This document shows positions 55,564 through 63,029 of a stretch of 64,000 nt of DNA, piece by piece. The notes under the pieces are model-generated. The model searched no databases. It was not told where the DNA came from and worked only from the letters and a program-made list of their open reading frames with translations. Made by a program: the position numbers and the translations under genes. The first letter of the stretch is position 1. The number at the start of each line of letters is the position of its first letter. Source of the DNA: UBA3937 sp050951585 (GTDB lineage: Bacteria; Bacillota; Peptococcia; DRI-13; DTU073); assembly GCA_050951585.1 (NCBI GenBank), contig JBMNJI010000006.1:62001-126000 (forward strand), in the 5' to 3' direction.

Positions 55564-56826
55564 ATGAGAAAACTGAATAAAAAGGCGATTATTGCTTTTA
55601 ATCTCTTTGGCCTGCTCGTCCTTATCACCGTTGGAGTGTTTACGGTTGTGGTCGTCCGGGTTGCGGCACATGGGGGATCAAATTACACGATTGCCGCCGA
55701 AAGTATCATTTATGATAAAAATAACTTTCCGATTACGACAACGATCGAAGGAAAGATAACCCGGTCCCTGGATGGCAATTATCACTTAAAGCTAGCCGGG
55801 CAGCGCGATTATATTTTAGGAAACAACACGGTGGCTTACGAGACAAGTAATGCTGTATTAAAGGTTTTTGGCAAGGGATACCAGGTTTTTCATGATGGAA
55901 GCGTGAGCCGGCTGTCTGAAGAGACAACAATAACTGATTTTGCAGGAACGGCTTTTTATAAACTGGCCGATCGGAAGTATTTACTCGTCGGGTCGGTTAT
56001 AAAAAGCAGTGATGATTTACTGAATGCCGAAAAATATCTGTTTGTGGTCATCAATAAGGCGGGAAATGCTCAATTGATGAATGATAACGTGAATATGAAA
56101 ACGGTAGATCCCATGGTTCTGATCTGTGGGAAGATGGAATTTGATATCGCCAATGAAAAGCTGGTGATTGAGGAGAGAACCATTGATTTAACCAAGATTT
56201 ATGGCACGACCAATCAATATTCCTTATTGCCTGACAAAAGTGAAGAAGAGGAAGAATACGAGATGCCGGAGGAACTGGTCATTCGTGGCGGTAAAGGCGG
56301 AAAAGGAGGTAAAGGGGGTATTGGCGGAATCGGCGGTATCGGCGGTGTCGGCGGCACCGGCGGTGTAGGTGGCACAGGCGGGAAAGGGGGAATCGGCGGC
56401 ACAGGTGGTGCCGGCGGTGCAGGTGGCGCAGGCGGCGCAGGCGGTGTCGGTATTGCCGGCGGGCAGTCTTCTCTAGGGTCTGAACTAAGGAAAACACTTA
56501 GCCTGCGCGGGATCATGACGAAGGTAAACTCCCTTGTTGTTGACTACTCCGTGTTTGATCCGACCGGCGCGTTCGGGATGGTTTTTTTGGAAGCAATGCC
56601 AACAGTATATGCTGATGAAGCGGAAAAGGAAGAGCAGACAGTCCGCATACAGGTAAATATTGATGATACAAGGGCAACAATATACGGGTTGAATCCAGGA
56701 ACGTCTTACGTGGTGAGTCTTGGCTACCGTACTTATGAAAGTACGGAGGATTATGTTGTTGATATGGTAAAGGTGCAGACCGCTGAGATTGCAACGCGCA
56801 TTAGGGCTGGAACGTCTGACCTGTGA
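55564..56826 (+). CDS. Membrane-anchored surface protein with Gly-Gly-X rod (5' part; 3' end broken)
   Basis: Same plan as the upstream large protein: N-terminal membrane helix (about residues 8-30), a beta-rich domain of about 200 residues (including FYKLADRKYLLVGSVIK, which resembles KLSQDKYLLASDTLK in the upstream protein), an acidic spacer, then 18 Gly-Gly-X triplets (about 242-295) and an Fn3-like module (LNPGTSYVVSLGYRTY). Gly-Gly-X repeats can pack as polyglycine-II bundles. ATG 55564 is chosen since the AGGAGGG site is directly against ATG 55558. The frame ends at 56826, but the protein continues in other frames to 57562. Confidence 0.75.
   Translation: MRKLNKKAIIAFNLFGLLVLITVGVFTVVVVRVAAHGGSNYTIAAESIIYDKNNFPITTTIEGKITRSLDGNYHLKLAGQRDYILGNNTVAYETSNAVLKVFGKGYQVFHDGSVSRLSEETTITDFAGTAFYKLADRKYLLVGSVIKSSDDLLNAEKYLFVVINKAGNAQLMNDNVNMKTVDPMVLICGKMEFDIANEKLVIEERTIDLTKIYGTTNQYSLLPDKSEEEEEYEMPEELVIRGGKGGKGGKGGIGGIGGIGGVGGTGGVGGTGGKGGIGGTGGAGGAGGAGGAGGVGIAGGQSSLGSELRKTLSLRGIMTKVNSLVVDYSVFDPTGAFGMVFLEAMPTVYADEAEKEEQTVRIQVNIDDTRATIYGLNPGTSYVVSLGYRTYESTEDYVVDMVKVQTAEIATRIRAGTSDL
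56287..56448 (+). repeat. Gly-Gly-X coding repeat (18 triplets)
   Basis: Eighteen uninterrupted Gly-Gly-X triplets with X being Lys, Ile, Val, Thr or Ala; one more partial unit (GIAGG) follows. The DNA is a G+C-rich 9-base imperfect repeat. Its length of 54 residues equals that of the collagen-like rod in the neighbour. Confidence 0.93.
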
Positions 56827-57562
56827 TAAGGTTTTCTTTAATTTGAAGCTTGATCCTGAATATGTCATCGATGGGGGAAGAATTGTCCTAATGGCTGACG
56901 GGATAGAGGTTGATACGAAGAATATGACGTAGCGGCGGGAATTTCCCCAGATGGCTGGAGTTCCTCCTTGAGCTACAACACGGGAACAGTCTTGGAACTA
57001 ACCTTGGAGGATATTGAATATGCCGGTGAACCGATTGCGTTGAAAAACGTCAATGTGGTTATTATGAATACAACGTCATCTGCAGTAGACATTGATGATT
57101 CAAGTATGTACTTCATTCTCTAAAGCTGGACCAGACAATGAGCCACTTCGTAGATCCGACGATTTTGCTGAATCTGATACATCTGGCAAAGCTGCAGAGG
57201 ATAGTAGCCCAAACGCAGCTGACAGTGATGAATATGGACAGTAGCACCGATGATTCCGGGAATGATGCTTCCGGGAATAACGAACCTAATCTGATCAGAC
57301 GGAAGAAACAGAGACAAATACCGAAGAGACTGCAGAAGAAACAGGCTCTGAAGAAACAAATCCTGATGAAACGGACATTAAAGAATCAGAAAACGAAGGA
57401 ATAGATCCTGAAGAGGTAAATACAGAAGAGACTCCTGAGGAAGAGAATGCAGATGAAATAATTACTGATGAAGAACCACAGACAGAGGATCCACAGCAAA
57501 GTACAACGGATTGGTTAACAGGAAAGCTGACAGGTAGAAAAGAGACAAGCCAGTTTTGGTAA
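56816..57562 (+). pseudogene. Multiply frameshifted 3' end of the Gly-Gly-X surface gene
   Basis: The coding signal continues through several frames: TCDKVFFNLKLDPEY (56819-56929), GWSSSLSYNTG to FIL (56926-57120), an Asp/Ser-rich piece (57122-57241), a short piece to about 57298, then an acidic Thr/Glu-rich tail (57299-57559) ending in TSQFW and TAA. About five indels in 750 bases separate these pieces. The product would have had about 665 residues. Such a density may mean true decay or poor local sequence. Confidence 0.6.
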
Positions 57563-57593
57563 TGAGCCGGAATAAGGATTAAGGGGGAAAAAA

Positions 57594-57839
57594 ATGGAAG
57601 GCATCTTATCTTCGACAATTATGGCAGTTGGGATTATTCTCGGGTTAACATTTTTAGGGGCGGGAATTGGCCTCGGTATTTTAGGTTCAAAGGTTGCCGA
57701 AGCCGTAGGCCGCAATCCGGAAACGAAGAGTGATGTAGTGCAATCAGTAATGATCGTTGCTGTGGTGTTAATGGTATTGTTACTGTTATTATTTGCCTTT
57801 GTGTTTATTTTGTTGTTTTACAACCCGCTATTAGTTTAA
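57594..57839 (+). CDS. F-type ATPase c-subunit homologue lacking the ion-binding carboxylate
   Basis: An 81-residue two-helix hairpin of the F0 c-subunit family. Helix 1 has the packing motif GAGIGLGILGS, and the cytoplasmic loop is GRNPETKSD, where the Arg-x-Pro contacts gamma/epsilon. In helix 2 the conserved Glu or Asp lies 20 residues after that Arg; here this position is Met60 and the neighbour Val61. No Asp or Glu occurs after Asp47 at all. A ring of this subunit could not carry H+ or Na+ by the known mechanism. ATG 57594 has an AAGGGGG site. It is the first gene of an ATP-synthase-like operon. Confidence 0.9.
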   Translation: MEGILSSTIMAVGIILGLTFLGAGIGLGILGSKVAEAVGRNPETKSDVVQSVMIVAVVLMVLLLLLFAFVFILLFYNPLLV

Positions 57840-57857
57840 AGATGAGGGGGTGTAGCT

Positions 57858-58628
57858 TTGGATGTCTTTATTGCTGTAATCATTGTAATTCTATTAATGA
57901 ATAGCTTTTTGTTTTTTGTTTTCAAAGGAATCGCGGTGAACGTTGGCAAGCTTGCTCAGAATTACGTGGTGCGGCAACTCTCGGCATATGATGAATTAAT
58001 TGAGAAAAAAGAGCACACACTGCACGAACTAAATAAGGTATTGGCAAAAAAACAAGCACAGATGGCTAAGGATAGTGTACAAACCCAGGTAAATGTTCAG
58101 ACGTCGATTAATCCTTTTGCCATATCGCCGGGAAATTATCTAGATACCAACTTTTTGCCTAATTACCGATTGGTGCGGGAGTTCTTTCATTTTGATCACT
58201 GCTCGTGCATTAACAATGTGCTTCAACAATACGACACGGTGGAAGAAGATATGCATTCATCGCTAAGCAGACAGATTTTAGCGCGGTTTTCCCTTGATGA
58301 CCGATTTGGCATATCGACACTGGAAGAGCAGGACCAAATAGAACTTCTTGAAGAAATATTGAGTGAGGATGAGTATAGCCTTTTGGAGGAATTCCGTACT
58401 ATTCGTAAATCCTTTGATTGTCTTAACTTTTTTGAATGGCTTGAAACGGAGTCTTATCGTTCTGATCCTGCGGTGATTATCAGAACCGGCGAAAGTAAAG
58501 AAGATCTTACGTGGTTGAACGAACGAATAAAGATGCAATACGACAGTAGTATTTGTGAAGGCATGCAAATCATTTTATGGAACAGTCTTTATGATTTTTC
58601 GATACAGAAAAGGGAGTTATGCGGATGA
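57858..58628 (+). CDS. Peripheral-stalk-like membrane protein (possible b-delta fusion)
   Basis: Protein of 256 residues occupying the position of atpF-atpH. It has an N-terminal membrane helix (about residues 2-24) and a short coiled coil (about 30-75), as in subunit b. A soluble domain of about 170 residues follows, ending in EGMQIILWNSLYDFSI, a pattern like the end of the delta subunit (OSCP) and of the related FliH-type stalk proteins. I infer a fused b-delta stalk; a direct family match was not possible by eye. It starts at TTG 57858 behind GAGGGGG and overlaps the alpha gene by four bases. Confidence 0.6.
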   Translation: MDVFIAVIIVILLMNSFLFFVFKGIAVNVGKLAQNYVVRQLSAYDELIEKKEHTLHELNKVLAKKQAQMAKDSVQTQVNVQTSINPFAISPGNYLDTNFLPNYRLVREFFHFDHCSCINNVLQQYDTVEEDMHSSLSRQILARFSLDDRFGISTLEEQDQIELLEEILSEDEYSLLEEFRTIRKSFDCLNFFEWLETESYRSDPAVIIRTGESKEDLTWLNERIKMQYDSSICEGMQIILWNSLYDFSIQKRELCG

Positions 58629-59950
58629 ACGAATATTTAAGCGGGACAATTCAGAAGAAAATTGAAGCAATTAAACAAAAGAAAAACATTTATGCGTTGG
58701 GGCACGTCATTAGAGTTCATGATTATATTCTTGAGGTAAGCGGTTTGGAAAACGCTGCTTTTTGTGAGCATGTTTTTATTGGGGATAAGGCCGAAGGGTA
58801 TGTCAACAATATTGGACGTAATTCGGTAACCGTAGTGCTGGTGAAAAGAGCCGCCCCGGTTTATGTGGGTGATGAGGTAGCTGCTGCCGGTGAGTTGTTT
58901 TGTGCCTTCTATTCTCCTGACTCCATCGGACATATTGTCGACATTTTTGCTCAAGATAAGATGCGTAATCAGTATTTTAGTAACCGGGAAAAAATTGAAA
59001 TAGAAACACCACCGATTCCGATTATGGACCGCACCAGTGTTAACCGCCCTCTTTATACGGGTATTTCGGGGATTGATTTGCTTTATCCCATCGGAAAAGG
59101 GCAGCGTCAGTTGATTATTGGTGATAAAAAAACAGGGAAGACACAGATTGCCCTTGATACAATTGTGAATCAACGGGGGAACGATGTGTTTTGTATCTAT
59201 ATCGCGATTGGAAAAACGAAAAAAGAGGTTAAAGAGGTCTACAGTGAGTTGCTTGCCCATGGGGCCATGGAGTACACGCTTATTTTGGCGGCATTCCAGG
59301 ATGAATGCGCACCTGTATTGCGCAACACGCCGCAAGTAGGGATTTCCATTGCTGAGAAATATATGAGGCAAGGGATTGATGTGCTGGTAGTTATTGATGA
59401 TTTAAAGCAGCATGCCGATAATTATCGGGAGATTAGTTTGCTTTCCGGAAGAGTACCTGGTCGGGATGCCTATCCGGCCGATATCTTTTACGCTCATGCC
59501 AGTTTGCTTGAAAAAGGTTGTCAGCATAAGGATGGCGGTTCGATTACGATTTTGCCTATTATGGAAACTAAAGGTGGGGATATTACTGATTATATATCCA
59601 CCAATATTATTTCAATTACCGATGGACAGATTGTGCTTTCGGCGAAAAACTTTGAAAAAGGGCAAAAACCGGCTATTAACTATGGCTTGTCTGTTTCCCG
59701 TTTAGGTGGCGCGGTACAGACGAAAGAACTAAAGAAGTTGGGTTCCACAGTGCGCCGGGAATTGTTGTCATACTTAGAAACACGTGTTGTTTTTGAACTG
59801 GCGAATACCGACGAAATGAGCGGGGATTTACGAGAAAAGATGGGGATTGGTAATGAAATATTGAGGCGGATGAATCAATATAAATTTGAAGCACGTAGTC
59901 CACAGGAGATGGTAAAACTATTTGAAGAATTGGTGGTGGTACCTCAATGA
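58625..59950 (+). CDS. F1-ATPase alpha-subunit homologue, C-terminally shortened
   Basis: A 441-residue alpha-type F1 subunit. Non-catalytic P-loop GDKKTGKTQIALD, VNRPLYTGISGIDLLYPIGKGQRQ-like region, Walker B VLVVIDDLKQHADNY, YPADIFYAHASLLEK, and the arginine finger region YGLSVSRLGGAVQTKELKK are present. The N-terminal barrel is short and the C-terminus ends about 70 residues earlier than a standard alpha (about 510 residues). The start is ATG 58625, in a four-base overlap with the stalk gene; ATG 58619 is possible. The neighbours c, gamma, beta and epsilon mark it as an F-type, not a flagellar or V-type, component. Confidence 0.92.
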   Translation: MNEYLSGTIQKKIEAIKQKKNIYALGHVIRVHDYILEVSGLENAAFCEHVFIGDKAEGYVNNIGRNSVTVVLVKRAAPVYVGDEVAAAGELFCAFYSPDSIGHIVDIFAQDKMRNQYFSNREKIEIETPPIPIMDRTSVNRPLYTGISGIDLLYPIGKGQRQLIIGDKKTGKTQIALDTIVNQRGNDVFCIYIAIGKTKKEVKEVYSELLAHGAMEYTLILAAFQDECAPVLRNTPQVGISIAEKYMRQGIDVLVVIDDLKQHADNYREISLLSGRVPGRDAYPADIFYAHASLLEKGCQHKDGGSITILPIMETKGGDITDYISTNIISITDGQIVLSAKNFEKGQKPAINYGLSVSRLGGAVQTKELKKLGSTVRRELLSYLETRVVFELANTDEMSGDLREKMGIGNEILRRMNQYKFEARSPQEMVKLFEELVVVPQ

Positions 59951-60738
59951 ACATCAAGCTTGTTGTTAAGGCCATGAATTTTCATGCTTTATTGCATGTT
60001 GAGTCTGCCCGTAAAAAAGCGAAGAAGTATTTTTATTTGGAACAGGAAGTTAGCGGGCTGATCGAGATGATTGTTAACAATCGCAATTTTATTCTGGACA
60101 AGCATCTTTTAAAGGTCAAACCGTCCAAGCCTGCGTTAAATATCTATATCGGCAGTGATTTAGGGTTTTGCGGCAGCATTAATGCCCAGGTAGATAATCT
60201 TTTAGTAGCAGATGATGCTTCAGAGAAAATTGTGATCGGTAAAAAACTACATGCAAATCGTCCTAATGTTTTGCTTAGTATGACTAGAGATATGTTTGAA
60301 GCGAATTATTCCGCGGTGGAAGAGCAACTGGAGCGAAGTATTCGGGAGCTTAGGCATAGCGCTATTAATGTTATATACAACCATTACTATAGTGCCAGTG
60401 ATATTAATTTATACAAAAAACAAATCTTCCCGTTCCCAATAAAAAAACAGGCAAAGAACCAATATACAGAAGATTTTGTGGTCGAGGGCAACATACAAGA
60501 TCTTTTACTTAGTTTGATCCTTTCTTATCTTAACTACGAGGTGAAAATTGCGGCGGTTAATAGCTTCGCTTCGGAAAATATTATGCGCCAAAATGCTACT
60601 ACTGAGTCCCTAAAAAAGATCGATGAATGGCAGGAGGAAGAACTGCGGGAGTTACGTAAGTTCCTTAAACAAAAGACTTTTAAGAAAGTGCTTGACGGCT
60701 ATCTGAAAACGAAGGGGTTTGGAGGAAATGACCTATGA
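59947..60738 (+). CDS. F1-ATPase gamma-subunit homologue
   Basis: Central-shaft subunit of 263 residues. The gamma signature YIGSDLGFCGSINAQ is clear, as are the N-terminal helix (VVKAMNFHALLHVESARKKA) and the C-terminal helix region (AAVNSFASENIMRQNATTESL). The N-terminal helix starts about 15 residues later than in standard gamma. The two long helices that form the rotating coiled coil are therefore present. It overlaps the alpha gene upstream and the beta gene downstream by four bases each. Confidence 0.9.
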   Translation: MNIKLVVKAMNFHALLHVESARKKAKKYFYLEQEVSGLIEMIVNNRNFILDKHLLKVKPSKPALNIYIGSDLGFCGSINAQVDNLLVADDASEKIVIGKKLHANRPNVLLSMTRDMFEANYSAVEEQLERSIRELRHSAINVIYNHYYSASDINLYKKQIFPFPIKKQAKNQYTEDFVVEGNIQDLLLSLILSYLNYEVKIAAVNSFASENIMRQNATTESLKKIDEWQEEELRELRKFLKQKTFKKVLDGYLKTKGFGGNDL

Positions 60739-62090
60739 GGATCGGAAAAATCATCTCGGTATCGAATTTACGGATAGATATTTTGCTGGATAGTCGGGAA
60801 ATCAATATCAGGGATATCGTTTGGACGGAACATAATGAGCAACGTCACCGGTTTGAGATCGCGCAAATAGATGGCAGTGTTGCGTTAGCGATTCCCCTGA
60901 GCAGTGTGCATGGACTTCGAAAAGGGTTAGATGTCAATCTGGAAGAAGGGGGTTTGCAGATCGAGTACTCGGACCAGGTCTTGGGCAGGGTTTTTAGCGC
61001 ATTTGGCGAACCGCTGGATGAGCAGAAGATTGAATCATCCTGCCGGAAGAATATTTACCAGAAAAATCTCAACCTCTCCGAAATCGGGATTAATGGGGAT
61101 ATTCTCTGGACCGGGATTAAGGCGCTGGACTTTTTTGCCCCGATGCAGAAGGGTTTTAAAATGGGCTTGCTAGGTGGGGCCGGGGTTGGCAAAACTGTCT
61201 TGATCAAAGAACTAATCAATAATGTTTATAAGGGCTTCGGTTCTAATTCGGTGTTTGTTGGGATTGGGGAGCGTTCACGTGAAGGTAAAGAGCTTTATGA
61301 TGAAATGCTGGAAAGCAACTTGCTGGATAAGTTGTCCATTGCGTTTGGACAGATGGGCGAGAGTCCTATGGCCCGTTCGCGGGCAGTATTCAGTGGTTTG
61401 ACTTTGGCTGAATATTTGCGTGACGAAAAGCAACAGGATGTCCTTTTATTTATCGATAATATGTACCGGATGATTCAGGCCAACAGCGAAATAGTAGCAG
61501 AGCTGGGGCACATCTTAATTGATAATGGTTATTCCACTACTTTACTCAGTGATGTCAGTGAAGTTGAGGAGCGGATTAATTCAACAGATAGCGGCTCCGT
61601 CACTTCTTTCCAGGCTATTTATATTCCCGCCGATGATTTAACCGATGCCGCCGTCAACGCTATTCTTTCTCATTTAGACGGACAAGTAGTGCTTGACCGG
61701 AAAATTGCGGAGAAAGGATTATATCCGGCCATTGATGTGTTTCACACTACAAGCAGGCTCATTTCGGTGGAAAAAGTCGGGCAGCGCCATTATTCGCTGG
61801 TGAATGAAGTGATCCGTTACCTTTCTCAATATCAGGAATTGGAGAAGATTGTGGCCGTATTGGGGATTGAAGAGTTATCGGAAGAGAATTACAACATTTT
61901 TTATCGTTCCAGGAAATTGCGCAATTATTTTACGCAGCCCATGTTTGTTTCGGAACAATATACCGGTATACCAGGTCAGTTTGTCAGGATTGCTGATGTC
62001 TTAGATGATGTAGAGGCGATTCTTTCCGGAAAATATGATGATACTGACGAACGCAAGTTTTCTTACATCGGGTCATTACCAAAAACATAA
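60735..62090 (+). CDS. F1-ATPase catalytic beta-subunit homologue
   Basis: A 451-residue beta-type catalytic subunit, near full length. All key elements can be read: Walker A GGAGVGKTVLI, the catalytic Glu in GERSREG, Walker B LLFIDNMYRM with its Arg, the loop IPADDLTDAA, the adenine-pocket Tyr in LYPAIDVFHTTSR, and IEELSEEN, the counterpart of the DELSEED torque lever. It should bind and hydrolyse ATP and push on gamma. It is preceded by gamma and followed by epsilon, as in standard atp operons. It is clearly more divergent than housekeeping beta subunits but not degenerate. Confidence 0.94.
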   Translation: MRIGKIISVSNLRIDILLDSREINIRDIVWTEHNEQRHRFEIAQIDGSVALAIPLSSVHGLRKGLDVNLEEGGLQIEYSDQVLGRVFSAFGEPLDEQKIESSCRKNIYQKNLNLSEIGINGDILWTGIKALDFFAPMQKGFKMGLLGGAGVGKTVLIKELINNVYKGFGSNSVFVGIGERSREGKELYDEMLESNLLDKLSIAFGQMGESPMARSRAVFSGLTLAEYLRDEKQQDVLLFIDNMYRMIQANSEIVAELGHILIDNGYSTTLLSDVSEVEERINSTDSGSVTSFQAIYIPADDLTDAAVNAILSHLDGQVVLDRKIAEKGLYPAIDVFHTTSRLISVEKVGQRHYSLVNEVIRYLSQYQELEKIVAVLGIEELSEENYNIFYRSRKLRNYFTQPMFVSEQYTGIPGQFVRIADVLDDVEAILSGKYDDTDERKFSYIGSLPKT

Positions 62091-62124
62091 GCGATAGGTT
62101 TTGGAAGGTGAGGAGGAGTTATCT

Positions 62125-62451
62125 TTGGAAAGCGAAGAGAAGGAAGTTGATATTACAGAAAATCCAATACAGCAAGAAAGCATTGGCAATAAACTGGGCA
62201 TGGAAGTGCGTGTTTCCAGTTTTGAAAACGGTTTGGAAGTCTATCAGAATGTTCACCTTATTCGTGTGAAGAGTGCTAAATATAATTTACTCATCATGGA
62301 GGATTATTTGCCTGTAATCGGCAAAATCGAGGGCAGTGTCAGTTTTGTCGGGGAAGAAAAAGAATATGCTCTTGAAAATATTCAGGGTTTTTTCTGTCAC
62401 AAACATAATGTATTTTCGTTACTAATAAAGGAGCGTTCTCATGTGGACTAA
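62125..62451 (+). CDS. F1-ATPase epsilon-subunit-like protein without the C-terminal helical domain
   Basis: About 108 residues. After an acidic N-terminal extension of about 25 residues comes a beta-sandwich of the epsilon type (MEVRVSSFENGLEVYQNV, then YLPVIGKIEGSVSFVG and a final strand). The two-helix C-terminal domain that inhibits standard F1 is missing. TTG 62125 is preferred since AGGTGAGGAGG ends eight bases before it; TTG 62101 precedes that site. Its place after beta is that of atpC. The family match is by fold pattern and position, so it is less certain than alpha, beta and gamma. Confidence 0.65.
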   Translation: MESEEKEVDITENPIQQESIGNKLGMEVRVSSFENGLEVYQNVHLIRVKSAKYNLLIMEDYLPVIGKIEGSVSFVGEEKEYALENIQGFFCHKHNVFSLLIKERSHVD

Positions 62452-62977
62452 TTTTTGGCCGTTGCTTTTCGAGTTCAAGTGGCTGGTGATTAGCACGTTG
62501 TGCGCTGGCTTGTTATTGGGAATAACCGGGTTATTACTTTGCCGAAATTTGCGCTGGCATCAGAAAAGGCTCAAATTTCTGGGAATATTCCTTAATCTGC
62601 AGACTAAGGATAATCTCTTCCTTTCTGTTGCCTTGTTACGTTTTTTGTTTGTGATGAGCGCCGTTGCTTTTTGTGTGGAAATGGGTACGGCGCAAATTTG
62701 CTTTTTTATTGCGCTTTGTGTTCTCTATAATCTTTTGCATTTCCGTCCGGTTAATTTTTTATTCGATTTATTTAATAATACGGTTATCTTTGCCGCTTTA
62801 TTTGCGGGAAATATCCTGATTGGCTTTCTGCATGAGGTACGCTTTGATTGGCGTACGATCACTGTGTATGGTTTGCTAGCTTTATTTATCACCGTCTATT
62901 CTGCTTTTTTCTTTTTACGTGATGTTTCCAGACTGCTTCAGAGCGAACCGAAGAGAAGAGTTTTGAAATTTGAGTAA
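62441..62977 (+). CDS. Multi-pass membrane protein of unknown family in the ATPase-like operon
   Basis: Protein of 178 residues with about five hydrophobic segments (near residues 12-33, 60-95, 98-112, 113-133 and 140-160) and a basic C-terminus. It overlaps the epsilon-like gene by 11 bases, so it is part of the operon. It does not show the subunit a signature (the Arg-bearing penultimate helix of a c-ring-facing stator). It may be the membrane partner of the ring or stalk. I do not recognise the family. Confidence 0.7.
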   Translation: MWTNFWPLLFEFKWLVISTLCAGLLLGITGLLLCRNLRWHQKRLKFLGIFLNLQTKDNLFLSVALLRFLFVMSAVAFCVEMGTAQICFFIALCVLYNLLHFRPVNFLFDLFNNTVIFAALFAGNILIGFLHEVRFDWRTITVYGLLALFITVYSAFFFLRDVSRLLQSEPKRRVLKFE

Positions 62978-63029
62978 AGACATGAAGTTATGTTAAATGT
63001 CAACTGAAGAAAAACGGGGAGTGGACTCA

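Noticed and set aside
50760..56516. Proline-rich proteins on the - strand opposite the glycine repeats
   Set aside because: Long reverse frames there are the complement of Gly codons (Pro runs), have no ribosome-binding sites and lie over a clear + strand gene.
53636..57562. Programmed ribosomal frameshifting in the surface genes
   Set aside because: There are about seven shifts of mixed direction, without a repeated slippery site or a consistent stimulatory structure. Error or decay is more likely.
58625..62090. Flagellar or type III export ATPase (FliI-like) or V/A-type ATPase
   Set aside because: Both alpha-type and beta-type subunits, a gamma with the SDLGFCGS motif and a c subunit are present in F-type order. 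V/A-type subunit signatures and flagellar genes are absent.
57594..62451. The cluster as the organism's housekeeping ATP synthase
   Set aside because: No subunit a, a c subunit without the ion-binding carboxylate, a shortened alpha and an epsilon-like protein without its helical domain make ion-coupled ATP synthesis implausible.
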